Below are positions 1-11,449 of a stretch of 64,000 nucleotides of DNA, piece by piece; the first letter of the stretch is position 1; every line of letters starts with the position of its first letter. Source of the DNA: Aquanectria penicillioides (Eukaryota; Ascomycota; Sordariomycetes; Hypocreales; Nectriaceae); NCBI GenBank assembly GCA_003415625.1, contig PYIU01000009.1, positions 744,001 through 808,000 of the forward strand. The letters run 5' to 3'. A program made the translations under genes and the position numbers. The notes below the pieces were generated by a model that searched no databases, had not been told where the DNA came from, and saw only the letters and a list, made by a program, of their open reading frames with translations.

Positions 1-1349
1 GCGTCCAGGGCATGGAGCCCATTGCCAATTAGCGCCGTTGCTCGGGTGGGGGCCCTTCTTTTCTGTGCTCCTTCCCTGCCTTGCGGCTCTGGGCGCAGAG
101 AATTCTGCCTGGCAGAAAAACTTTTAGGCGGTGAGCGAAAAGTGATCCCGGGACCCACTTTGAGCTGTATAAAATGCCATCGAGGCTGCCACGGTTGGGG
201 ATTTTTTTCTTTCTTCTTCACGTCGACAATACTTCAGTATGTGCACCCCTACTAGCAGCACTCTCCAGAGCGAAGCAGTCCACGCTGAGCGCGCAAGCGA
301 ACACTTTGACTAGTGTCCTTTGCGATGCCTCTGCGCCGGACTCCTGCGCCTGGGCGATGATCGCTTGCTCTCCCCAAAATGCTCCTCCCACACGCAGTCC
401 ACTAACCCCCGTCCGCAGGAGAATCATTTCTATAGTATTCGACCTTCTCTTGGTTCCCTAAAAGAGCCACAGATCCCACCCTGGTTGATGAGTGTATATC
501 CTCGACACCCTAGAGTGAATACCCTTGGTCCTCTCGCACTGTCCGCAAGGATGGCGGCGTCGCTTTGTGCGGCTGCTGTATAGAGAGATGTCTTCCTCTT
601 GATGATCTCGACCCCGTTTGCGGTCTGCCTTCGGGCGCGCGCTCGGGGTGGGTGTTGATGGACGTCTGACAGGCGTGTTTCTTTTATTCTTTTTCATTGC
701 TCTCTGAGGCTTGCCTTGGACGTAAAGAAGAAATACATGACGCGAAGCGAGGGAGCCTCTAAACGCGCAAAGTGCACGCGCTAGTAAAGAACCGACTGTC
801 GGCGAAGAGAGGCACGCGTGCGTATGTTGCTTCGCTTGTCACAGCCTACGCACGAAAATGGATTACAGTAGGCCAATTCCACCCACACCCAGAACCTTCA
901 CAACCTAGATGATGCTAGTCAAGTCACAAGGATAAACGAGGCAACTAGCATGCAAGATCTGTCATGTTTGATTGTCCAATGATTGAACGACTGTTTGTAG
1001 AGGTGCCAACCTTGGTTGCACCGCAATTCTTTCGCAGGTCACATCTTCTCATCGCAGCTCGTGGCGGCCTGTTGCTTGCAGAGAAGCAAGACTCGCTCAC
1101 AAGTCGCACAACACCAATGCCCACTTTGCAATCCTTTATCAAAAGCCAAATCCCGGCGGCCTCATCATGTCGTCAAAAAGAAGAAAGATAGTCGTAAGAA
1201 GTTAAAATCCGTCCCCGCCGATGGAAAAAGAGAGATGGTCGCCGCTCTCGGCACGCTCAACACACAGGAGCGCACTTCTATTGTTATTCCTCATCCCAAA
1301 TCTTCGACCAACAGCGGCGCCCACGATAAATCTCAGTCGTTGCGGCGGC
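1..1349. other. Intergenic, no gene recognised
   Basis: Ordinary-composition DNA at the left edge of the window. The open frames on both strands are short, overlap one another and show no domain, no splice-site pattern and no signal peptide that I recognise. The right part must contain the 3' UTR of the minus-strand methyltransferase that ends at 1350. I see nothing else in it. Confidence 0.6.
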
Positions 1350-2993
1350 TTACTCTGCGGGCTTGCGGCCGTAGACGTAGCGCACCTTCATGTAGGAGTG
1401 CACTTTGCGGTTGCGCAGGGCCTTGCGCATGCCCATGAGGAAGATCTGGTAATCCTCCTTGGGCCAGTTGAGGATGTTGTGCCAGATAAACAGGGTGTAT
1501 CCTACCAGACGGTGATTAGAAATGGCTCCTCGGGGAGTTTAGAAAGACGGCATTGCAAAACGTACCCTCAATGTCGTTCTCCAGGGTCAACTTGACAAAG
1601 TTGCCCACCTCGGCCAGCCTGGGATCCTTGGCCCATCCACCCACTGGGAGCTGTACAGGTAGTAATGGATCAGCTAATGTCTGCCATGTACTCTATCAAA
1701 GGGGCTTAAAAAAGGCAGAAACAGCATACCTTGTAGTCGACAATCTTCATGTCGGTGAAGCCAGCTGCCTCGATGCCCTTCTCCTGCAGACCTTCCGACT
1801 GGACAAAGAACTGGCGGCCCATGGCCTTGCTGCCGTCCTCATACAGCTTCGCCCACGTGTTGAAGATGGGCTCGAGCTCTGTGGTGCCGTCGTCGCTGTA
1901 GAAGTGGACGTCGCACTCGCACGACTGCACCCAGCCGTCAGGAGCACAGCACCGGAAGGCCTCCTTGAAGAGGCCGCTCCAGTCCTGGATGGCGCCGAAC
2001 AGGTAGCGGATGTGGACAAAGTCAAAGTAGCCCGTCTTCCAGGTCCACGGCTGCGACGCGTCGTCGACCTCGAACTTGACGTTGGGCGGGACCCATTCGG
2101 GCTGGCAGGGGGAGAGGTCGGAGCCCACGACTTGGGCGTTGGGGAACTGGTCGGCAAAGTCACTGCATCGCAATGGTCAGCTGCTGGCACCCAGAGCGCA
2201 TTGCGCCGCTCAACTGGCTTCGTACATGGCCCAGATACCAGAACCGGTACCGACATCGAGGACTTTCTGTTGTGGCGCCAATGCGTCAGAGGCATGTAAA
2301 CGGGCGGCATCCGCATGGGGTGAGCCTGCTTACCTGGGCAGTCGGCGCAACGGGGGCGAGGAAGAGGCCGTCGATTAGAATAGTCAGGTAGTGATGGCTG
2401 CACAAGTTTCGTTAGTCGACAAGTTGCTGTAGATGCCATACCCTAGGGGGCAAAAGTTTGGTAGCCAACGTACGTAATGTCGACGGATTGCAGCTGCTGC
2501 TCATCGTTGGGGGTGAAGTATTCGGTGGGGTGGCGGTCGCTGTGGTAGGTTCGGCCCTGGATGGTGCGATACTCGAGGATGCTGGCCGTCACGGAGGCTG
2601 TGGAGCTGGCGCTGTAGAGAGGAAGAGGCATCGATGTTAGTTTTTGCTAATTCCCTATGTTGCGGTTCGATTGCGAATACATGCAACATGTGGCTTCGAA
2701 TAAAATATTTGTTGCCATGGAACGGAGGGGCTTACGCATCATCACCGAGGGAGGAGTCGGCATCGGCCTGGTCATCCTAAACAAAGAGGAGGAGCCACAA
2801 CGTCAGCAAACAATGGCGATATCAGACCATGCGTCGCATCAAGAGGCAAAATCACCTCTGGGTCATCGCCGGGCACAAGATCGGGCTGAATGGCGGGCTG
2901 GGGAACAGCAGTGGTCGCTGGAGGCGAAGAGGTGGTGGCTCGCTCGGGCTGGGTTGAAGCCGCGACAGGAGGCGTCTGCGGTTGGTCGGCCAT
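1350..2993 (-). CDS. LaeA/UMTA-like SAM-dependent methyltransferase
   Basis: Class I methyltransferase of the fungal LaeA/UMTA group, 363 residues. I reconstruct eight exons on the minus strand: 2993-2856, 2776-2736, 2611-2474, 2397-2334, 2266-2226, 2162-1730, 1650-1566 and 1501-1350. They sum to 1092 bp with phases that match at every junction. Donors include GTAAGC, GTACGT and GTATGC; acceptors are mostly CAG or TAG. The weakest junction is the first donor (GTGATT). The Pro/Thr-rich N-terminus (about 1-46) is followed by the family block 'SVDITHHYLT' and by SAM motif I 'VLDVGTGSGIWA' at about 129-140, which is split by an intron. The family's 'VGSDLSP' and C-terminal 'YGRKP' are present. 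Family members act in the nucleus (LaeA, a global regulator of secondary metabolism) or modify small molecules; the substrate here cannot be told. No biosynthetic genes lie nearby, so a cluster role is not supported. Confidence 0.9.
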
Positions 2994-3321
2994 GTTCTAT
3001 GTGTTCTCGCGCGCGCGGTGTGGTGTATGGTATATGCAATGTATATCTGTATGTGTGTACGAATATGGGAGTGTGACGTAGCCACGATGCCGTATGAAGA
3101 GGTTCCTTTGTTGCACGTTGTCGTCCTTGGCCGACGATGGGAGAAGTGACGGACGCGAACGGGTGGGAGGGAAGGATGCTGGCCATGAGGGGAGGAATAC
3201 ACGGGGGGATATCAACGGGACCAATCGTCGAGAACCCAGCAGACGGGGGCTGTCACGTCACAGATGGAGGCAGAGATTCCAATAAGACGACGGCACAGTC
3301 CCCTTGCTGTCTCTGCTCCTG

Positions 3322-3342
3322 CTCCTCCTCCTCCTCCTCCTC
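3322..3342 (+). repeat. CTC/CCT trinucleotide microsatellite
   Basis: Seven uninterrupted CTC units, within a longer CTCCTG/CTCCTC-rich stretch. Non-coding as far as I can see. Confidence 0.85.
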
Positions 3343-6300
3343 ATCCCCCCATGTTCTCCTGTTTCCTCCCATGTCTGTGCCGTGGCAGCGGCAGCGGGCT
3401 GCGAGCTTGGCGGGGTTCGAGCGGACGAAAGCGGCAATGATTTGACCGATCCAACTCTGATATATGTGCGGACAGGCAGCGGGACAGCACCCGGGGCATG
3501 CGGAAGGCCGCTTCCAGCTAATGAGAATGCCGGGGAGCGGGAGCCCTTGAGACGTGATGGCGCCGTTCAGAGGCCGACGCGGGACCACGAGAGACGCCGA
3601 TGATGACGCCACGCCGCGCTACGCCGCGCTACTTTGCGCAGGCGGGACGGGACGGGACGGGTCAAGGTCGTGGGGGAAGCAATCGCCTGTCTCTGGTTCT
3701 CTCTCTGCATCTGTCTGCCTCTATCTGCCTGCGTCTCTCTCCCTCTCGCGGGATATAGTCTACTTGTCGCACTTGTGTCTATCTCTGCTGCTGCAGGGAC
3801 ACCTACAATGCAGCAGTTTGTCCGACCTCGGTCGAGTTGACCCGAAAGCTGTTGAGCAGCGTAAGCTAACAGCCTAAAACCCTGTATTCGCACGTACGGC
3901 ACATACAGCTTTCGGTCTGCAATGAGGGGGGCTTGCCAAGATGTGGGGTGACGTGAGACGACGATCCTTTCCACTGAGAGAGATGCCCGGCGGGGGGAAA
4001 GCAGTGCGAGGGAATGAGGGCACGAGACAGGAGAAGGATAAGGAAACGAAGTCAAGCCAACGTTTCACACATCTGCGTCTTTCCCATGCTGATGTCATCT
4101 TGATTATACTCAGTATTTCCCGACGCATACACACACTGTCGATAACCGAGCATCGGAATGCACAAACACCAAAATGGCACGCCACCAACAGCGACACTAC
4201 GCACTTCGTAGTTCGTACAGTGGCCATTCCCGCTAACCCGGTGGCTGGTCCACGGGCCGGACCGTCCACATGCCGGTGTCTTGTTTTCTCAACACGCAGC
4301 ACACCGAGTTTTTCCCAGGCAGGGTCTGTCTCTCTCTATCTCTCCCCAGTCGTGGTTCGATCCTCCTAGAAAACACCCAACTTGGCAGGTCGTGTTGTCG
4401 CTCTAATCAGATATTGACGAGCAAAGTGGAGGGAAAAGTGTCACCGTTTCGTGGGTTGCGTGTAAAAAAAAAAACCCTTGTCGATCTTTATGCAGCTTGG
4501 CACAAACCACTAACCCACCTGTTCCAGCGCTGTGGCTGGCGGGGTTTGCTGTTGTCTCTTTTCTCCCGTGGAACCCCTCTCTCTTTGCCGATCCCGTGTT
4601 TTGTTTTATACCGCGAACGCCGCTCACCTTGGTGAAGTCACGGTGTGGATAAAATAGCAATGAGTATATACAGAGGGACACGAAGATTGCGGTCACAAGT
4701 TTGTTTCCGCTTGCTGGGTCACATGTTGCTTTTAAAACTGTGTGTATTTAATGATCCAACGCACAGTAACTGAGCAAATTAATAATTTATATTGTCAAGT
4801 GTATTATTAAAAAATTTCTTTTTATTCTATTTCTATAGTACTTTTTTTTGTTTGATTTTTAAATGCCGTCATTCTGTGTTTGTAGGTCTGGTGCGGCTGG
4901 TGATAAGTGGCCTCTGGAGTAGATACAAACTTGTGACCACAACCTTCGTACATATTTCTTATATTACAAAAATGTAGAGTTCTGATAACGGGTATATGCA
5001 ATAGCGACAAGTGAAAGCAACTCGTCCTTGCATTATTTCTTTCCCCTTGTCTCACCGACATTCCTATCCTCGTTCGTGTCTCGATGAGATCATGTATGAC
5101 CTAAAGAACTGTCATTAAGCTGCCTCAACCCGTTTGCGCAGGAATTCTTACTTCGTACTTCTATCTCCTTTTCGACGAGAAGGAGTTAGCATGAGAAATG
5201 TCTTTGAAAAGCGCATGAACCACTTACATAAAGCCTTCCACCACTCGATGATACCCGTTGTCCATCTGAGACTGTCTCATTCTCTGCATTACAGAGACAA
5301 GATCTCACAGAAGGCCTCCTCGTCCTTATTTCCGCACCAAAAACCATCACTACCCTACAGTAAACAGTGGTTTTTAAGTTTGAGTCATCCTGTGAGCTTT
5401 TGACGCCAACCAAGACACTCAGCAAATCGCGGTTGCTGGGTGGAAACTTGACATACGTGACCATGAAGCAAATAAATATGCCCCAAGGACAGGAAAGATA
5501 GAGTCAAACAAGTATTCGGCGAATAATTGATTCTAACTTGCGAAAATGCTCAAACTGCACAAACTTCAAGAGCCTTGGGGGGCTTATCACGAACCCCCAA
5601 ATCTTGGTGACAGAGATACCTTCCGCTTCACATCACCTGGGTGCTGCGTCAATATCATTCACATTGTTTTTGCGTCACCTGCGGTTATATTAAAGACCGA
5701 TTACAATATAACCCAGTTTTGTTCTCTGCAAAATAGGTGCACAAGGCAATAATGGGAACAGCGTTGTGGCGGGTTTCTGAGGTTGGTCTGAATGGTGACA
5801 CGCACGCAACATTCATGTCGAGCGTTGCAGAACAGAATAATCGTTTTTTTGCCGTTTTCAGCACTAATTTCTTATTCCACCCTGTAATATAGATTGACTG
5901 CATCCCAAACGTTTAGCAAAGCATTGCTTCTCTGCCTGTTGTCCGACCATAAATGACGGATGATGTTGGATGACCATGCATGCATGTCTTGGCCCCCTTT
6001 TGTCCCTACCTCTATTTCCCTCCACTGCAGCACACACGATGGGCACACCATCGATTTCGTGCTACAGTTGCCGTTTCACAATGCAGTAGGCTAAGCGACA
6101 GAGTCGGGATGCCAATTACGGGCCGGTCAGGGTTCCCACCCGGGATGCCGTATCATTTCAAGACGGCCCACTCGATGCAAGGATCCCGGCAACGATCAAA
6201 CCCCATCCTCGGAATCCTTCCTTTTCGCCTTGTTTTTCGTCCCGTCTCATCCTCTCTACTCAAATTGTCGGCTTCTTCCGATTTGAAATGCAACGTACAA

Positions 6301-7720
6301 AGATTGCACCGTGCGCGGCGGAAACCATGTCTATCAGAACCTCACTCGACCTGCTCTGGGCTCTTGAGCAATATCAGATGCACAAGACAAGCTATTGGTG
6401 CGCTTGAGACGCCATCTCGAGGACATCTTGAGACCCCGTGGCGTAACTTTTCTTAGTGCTACACGCAATATTTCGACGGCGCCTTTGCATCCTGGTCAAA
6501 TTTTAAAGGTGAGATCACGAGTAAATATGAGGACCGTTGACGCGTTCTTTCAAATTAGCGCCTTGCTAGATCCAATTCAAAGCCGTTCTCGGTGTGGGTT
6601 TGATAGTGATCCTAAGCCTTCACCCTTGCCGGAGAAACCTGTCAGACAAACCTCAAAGATGGAGGAAGGAACTTTAGCTTCTAAGCGAGATTCCACGATA
6701 TCTTCACGGATAGCTGCTTCACTTCTTAATATGGGGATGCATGGTGCTCAACTATCATTAACGGGAAAATTCAACCACCTCGGCTGGGAGCTCCTTCATC
6801 AGCATGGTCGATTAGGAGCCCACCCAAAAGTTGTATCCATTTCCCTGAATTGGAGGGGTTGGGAAACCTAGCCAGAAACCCAGGACTAACGTGAAGGGTT
6901 TGGGCTGATGCTCTTCGGGATGTCCGGCGTTGTTTCTTGGTAAACCCGTCAACCATTGTTGACGCGGATATAAAAGTAGGGAATAAGAAGGGAGTCAAGG
7001 CATAGACTTCCCGAGAGTTTGAAAAAAAAAAAAAACGTCCATGTTGGAGCAGCACGCTAAGGCAGTCCGATGGGGATACGATGCACGAACTCTGTGGTCG
7101 GACCAGGAAACTCTAACTGAGGAAACGTCACCACATCTGATGAATGCTCCATTCTTACCAAGATAATTTAAAGGGAATACTGAGGAGAGGTTGAAGATAG
7201 AGAAAGGGGTAAAATATAAGCGGTGAAGCCGAAGGGTATCAAGAGAGCCAAACAGAATGCTTTTTGAGCGAGGCTTTTCATGTTTGTTCATGTCGACATG
7301 CTCGCAAAGAAGCTTATTCGCTAGTTTGAACTACAAGGTTACGTCAGTTAAAGCTAAATTACATCCGCGCATAGGATTTATCTGATCAAAGGTTGAGTTG
7401 AGTAGAGTTGTTCTTGCTAGCCGACGCGCGTCTTTGACTGTAAACTGCCAGCCACTCGCTTGTGGATACAATGTCATTGGGGGATGCAGTACGGATGTGT
7501 ATGTCCTTGATTATGTCGCCGGCACATGTAATTGGGTTCCCAGTCTCGAACAGACACGGGGGATCCCTAGCATGGTCGGCAACGGCGGAACGTGGACCAG
7601 CATTGTTGAGGATGAATCAACACCATTTTTTAGTCGTCCGTCATTATATGCAGCTGTCACTGTCAGCGCTGGGTCTTTTTGGAAATGACTGGTGGGGTCT
7701 AAAGACGTCACGAACTCGAG

Positions 7721-7723
<3 letters not shown>

Positions 7724-7751
<28 letters not shown>
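7724..7751 (+). repeat. 28-nt poly-T tract
   Basis: An unbroken run of T. It could be the poly-A tail footprint of a retrotransposed sequence inserted in minus orientation, but no target duplication or coding remnant is evident beside it. Run length is likely to be imprecise in the assembly. Confidence 0.85.
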
Positions 7752-9254
7752 GTGTTTCTTGGCCCTTCCTTCACAGCAAACAGCCCTGCAGTCCGTACGC
7801 GTATCTGTCCGTGGTACGCGGGGGGGAAAGAGTTCGAAGAAGCCGGGACCGTTTTCTTTTCTTGGCAGCTGCCTCGTTCGGGCCTACTCGTCGTCTTGGC
7901 TCGACAGCAAGGCTACGATGACAGCAGAGAGAGGCTGCTAGCCACAGGCGGACACTTGACACGTGGTAGCGAGATTTGATGACCCTGGAGGGCGAGGCTC
8001 GGGAATTTGACGATGACTGCGCATGGCCTTGTGTCTGCGCGGATGACGGCCGTTGATAGTTTATCCGGAGGCCGTCCGCCGTCAATAGGCTTTCTGGAAT
8101 GGAAGCCTAATCAAAACGGGCTCGCTCAGCATCAGCCGATAGGTGGAGGATTCACATGCAGATGTGTTGATGACGGGGCAGGGATGGATCATGGTCCGTT
8201 GCGAGATCTTTCTAGCCCTATTTTTATAAATTTTTTTTATAATTTTTTAGTTTCCATGGGTAATTGGAACTCCTCGAATGCGGTCACTCATCATGGGGCT
8301 TTTTTGGGGGGGGGGCGGGAAGGGGATGGGAATGTTGTATTGGGGGTTTGGGGTTGAGATGGGGGTTTATTACGGAGCAGCCGAGGGAGGGAGGCGGTCA
8401 CGATGCCGAAGGCAAGACCGAAACTGAGACGGGGCATGGCACCGAGGGGAATAACAACAAGGTGAAGCAGCAGAAACGAGCAGGACCAGACGGATACGTA
8501 AGCTGGGGATAGTCTCTCGCCTGTCATCTGCCAAGCCCGGGAGATCAATGCACCTCAAATGGCGTCAGGTTACACATGGCGCATTTCTACCGTACGCTCG
8601 TTTGTGTAATTACTACATCCGTGCCTGTTTTTTTTTGTTTTTTTTTTTAATGTTTTTTTTCCTTCCTCTTTTGTGTTGTGCTTCAACATATCCCCTGAAC
8701 TGGAAACAAAGCCTCGTTCGGTTTCTGTGGTGAAGCCTCCGCAATTAGTGCCGTGTCGTGCCGTACCGTAAATAACAAGCTCGACCTCACCTCATCCTCT
8801 CCATGTGCGTGGCTCAGCGGCCATCCACGTACTTGGTGCGCCTCTGTTTCACCAGCACCTGTTACCCCCCCGGGGCTCAGACCCCATGCCGAGCCTTTCT
8901 ATCCCCGTACGGGCACTTTTCTTCTCCTTGCCCAGGTGGTTCTCCATATTTCTAGCTTCTCATCCGATTCAGCGCATCGTAGCACGTGCAGGGAAGCCGG
9001 CGGCATCAATATGAAACATTTTCGCTGGCCCTACCCATATTCCCATCCTCTGAAGGGGGGACCCGGCGCCGCTACACGGGCGGCTGTGGTTTTTCCCACG
9101 AATCGCACGGCGGCTCCGCGCCCAAAGCGGCAACCTGGTCCGTCTCCCTCCCACCGCCACGGTTCAGGAACCCTGGAGCAACCCCGTCGCCCGTGGCCCG
9201 ACGGACGTCTCTGGCGATAGTCCTCGATAGTGTCGATAGTGCCGTGAGTGCCGC

Positions 9255-9386
9255 GCCAAGGGCCCGGGGCTAGCGACGCTGCCGAGATGAGCCCAAAGGG
9301 GCAGCGTCGCGTCATGGCCCTGCCCCGCCTGTCTGACAGCTGCGTCGCCGGGTCGAGGCCTCGACGTCTCGGACGGTGGTATATAG
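9255..9386 (+). promoter_or_regulatory. Putative pectin lyase promoter elements
   Basis: Upstream of the pectin lyase start there is a TATATAG box at 9380-9386, 250 bp before the ATG. Two matches to the CreA carbon-repressor consensus SYGGRG are present: CCGGGG at 9264-9269 and GCGGGG on the minus strand at 9323-9328. A PacC-type GCCAAG lies at 9255-9260. Carbon repression and ambient-pH control are usual for fungal pectinase genes. These are short consensus matches, so the assignment is an inference. A T-rich and an A-rich tract lie between the TATA box and the ATG. Confidence 0.4.
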
Positions 9387-9629
9387 ATGCGGTATAGGGA
9401 CGCAATAACGCCAAACGATAGACATCAGTAGTCGAGCCAGCTCCTTTCCTGCCTTGTCTACATTGGGTCATTGTTTTGGTTCTTGGCTTTTTTTTTTCTT
9501 TCTTTTATACTTCTTGTTCCCCTTTCTTGAAAAAAAAAAAAAGGGTTGACCGACAGCCGGGGTTTCTGTCAGGTCCCATTCACCTTTCCCTCTCTCCTGA
9601 CTTACACACACTCGCAAAACACCGGCACC

Positions 9630-10889
9630 ATGAAGGGACTCGTCCTGACCTCCCTCTTCACGGCCCTCCTCCGCACCGCCGCTGCCGTCGGCGTCACTGG
9701 TGCCGCCGAGGGCTTCGCCAAGGGCGTCACCGGCGGTGGCACTGCCACTCCCGTCTATCCCACCACCACGGCCCAGCTGGTCTCCTACCTGACCGACGAC
9801 ACCGCCCGTGTCATCATCCTCCAGCAGACCTTCGACTTCACCAGCAGCGAGGGCACCACCACCGAAACCGGCTGCGCTCCCTGGGGCACTGGATCCGCCT
9901 GCCAAAAGGCCATCAACCAGAACAGCTGGTGCGACAACTACCAGTCGTCCGCCGCCAAGGTCAGCGTCACCTACAACAACGCCGCTACCCTGGGCATCCA
10001 GGTCAAGAGCAACAAGTCCATTGTTGGCGTTGGCTCCAAGGGTATCATCAAGGGCAAGGGCCTCCGCATCGTTAGCGGCGCCAAGAACATCATCATCCAG
10101 AACATCCACATCACCAACCTCAACCCCAGCCTGGTTTGGGGCGGCGATGGCATCACTGTCAACAACGCTGATCTCATCTGGATCGACCACGTCACCACCT
10201 CCCTGATGGGCCGCCAGCACATGGTCTTTGGCACCAGCGCTGACAACCGCATCACCATCTCCAACTGCAAGATTGACGGAACCACCTCTTGGTCTCCCAA
10301 CTGCGACACCTACCACTACTGGGGTGTCTACTTTGCCGGATCCAGCGATGTAAGTCATTTTCTTCTAAATATTTTATTCCCGATTCTTCTCTCCCATTCA
10401 TGTTGCATTCAACATGATCCCCTTAAAGATATATATATATAAACATGCAATCATATACTGACACCCTCTCAGCTCATCACCTTCAAGAACAACTACATCT
10501 ACCACACCTCTGGCCGCAGCCCCAAGCTGGCTGGCAACACCCTCCTCCACGCCGTCAACAACTACTGGTACGACAACAACGGCCACGCATTCGAGATCGA
10601 CTCCGGCTCCATGGTCCTCGCCGAGGGCAACATCTTCCAGAACGTCGACACCATCGTTGAGGACGGCCGCGCCGGCAAGCTCTTCAGCAGCCCCAGCACC
10701 TCCGCCAACGCCGTCTGCTCCACCTACCTCGGCCGCACCTGCCAGGTCAACGGCTTCGGTAGCTCCGGCACCATGAGCGGCACCGACACCGACTTCCTGA
10801 CCAACTTCTCCGGCAAGAACATCGCCTCCGCCTCCGCCTACACCTCCGTCACCTCCGTCAAGACCAGCGCCGGTTTCGGTACCATCTAA
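9630..10889 (+). CDS. Secreted pectin lyase, PL1 family (EC 4.2.2.10)
   Basis: Extracellular endo-pectin lyase that cuts methyl-esterified homogalacturonan by beta-elimination. Two exons, 9630-10349 and 10473-10889, joined in phase 0 across a 123 bp intron (donor GTAAGT, branch CTGAC at 10458-10462, acceptor CAG), give 378 residues, about the size of Aspergillus pectin lyases. Residues 1-19 form a signal peptide ending 'RTAAA'. The parallel beta-helix signature blocks follow in order: 'WGGDGITV', 'WIDHVTT', '[14 protein letters not shown]', '[11 protein letters not shown]', then in exon 2 '[18 protein letters not shown]' with the expected catalytic Arg at about residue 255, and 'GHAFEID'. The calcium-site residues of true pectate lyases are not evident, and the overall match is to pectin rather than pectate lyase. 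Codons are strongly C-ending, as in highly expressed secreted fungal enzymes. No frameshift or premature stop is seen. Confidence 0.96.
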
Positions 10890-11449
10890 GGGGAAACACA
10901 AAAAGAATAGAGACGGAGACTTAGGGCTCGAAGAGGAGCAGGAGATTTTTTAAACGCTGGTCCGGACCAGCATTCTTTCCATGTATCTTATTACTCGCAT
11001 GGCCGAGTACTCGTACCAGGCCTGTTTTATAAATATCAAGAACTTTGCCTAAATGTTGCTTGTTCTAGTGCCATTGTGCGAATCTCATGTCATGTGTTGC
11101 GTTGCGTTGCGTGTGTGTCATGATCAGTGCAGGTGGCTTAGGTTGCTGTTGTATTTTTGTGATATTTCTTTGGAAACATCTATAATGACCAAACCCCACG
11201 CCATATATACCTCAAAACTAGAAATCAAACGAGAGACGAACCCAATGTTCGCGTAACAACAACCTGTGCGCTCCTCTCTAGAGTCAATCTTGTGAAATGA
11301 AAACCGAGATAATCAATGCAGCTCCTCCTGGACAACGCGCACAAACAATATGTATAGTGTATGATGCAATATTACGACTTCCCACACCGCATTCCCTTCT
11401 CGATCTCAAAATATCCCTTCCTTGCTCATTGATCAAAAGCCGTCAAAAA
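10890..11449. other. Convergent intergenic spacer
   Basis: 560 bp between the stop codon of the plus-strand pectin lyase and the stop of the minus-strand exchanger. It must hold both 3' UTRs. A GC-rich inverted repeat 'GGTCC GGACC' sits at about 10960-10970. No reading frame of interest. Confidence 0.55.

Larger units (their letters stand above)
2994..9629. other. 6.6 kb gene-free stretch
   Basis: No gene is supported here on either strand. The stretch begins with the promoter of the minus-strand methyltransferase and ends with the promoter of the pectin lyase. It contains simple repeats: a CTC tract at 3322-3342, pyrimidine-rich TCTGYCT runs near 3695-3740, an A tract at about 7022-7035 and a 28 bp T run at 7724-7751. 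Base composition is normal and there is no strong RIP signature. A non-coding transcript or a very short secreted protein cannot be excluded. Confidence 0.55.

Noticed and set aside
1553..2299. Plus-strand open frame of 248 codons over the methyltransferase
   Set aside because: Antisense of methyltransferase exons and introns; no family signature, while the minus strand gives a complete spliced protein.
4340..4360. GGTTCGATCC, a match to a tRNA B box
   Set aside because: The flanks do not form a T-arm stem, and no A box or acceptor stem is found at the right distance.
9468..10358. Long minus-strand open frame (about 296 codons) opposite the pectin lyase
   Set aside because: It is an antisense shadow of a C-ending, codon-biased gene; the translation is Gly/Ala/Val/Asp-rich with no domain, and the plus strand is clearly the pectin lyase.
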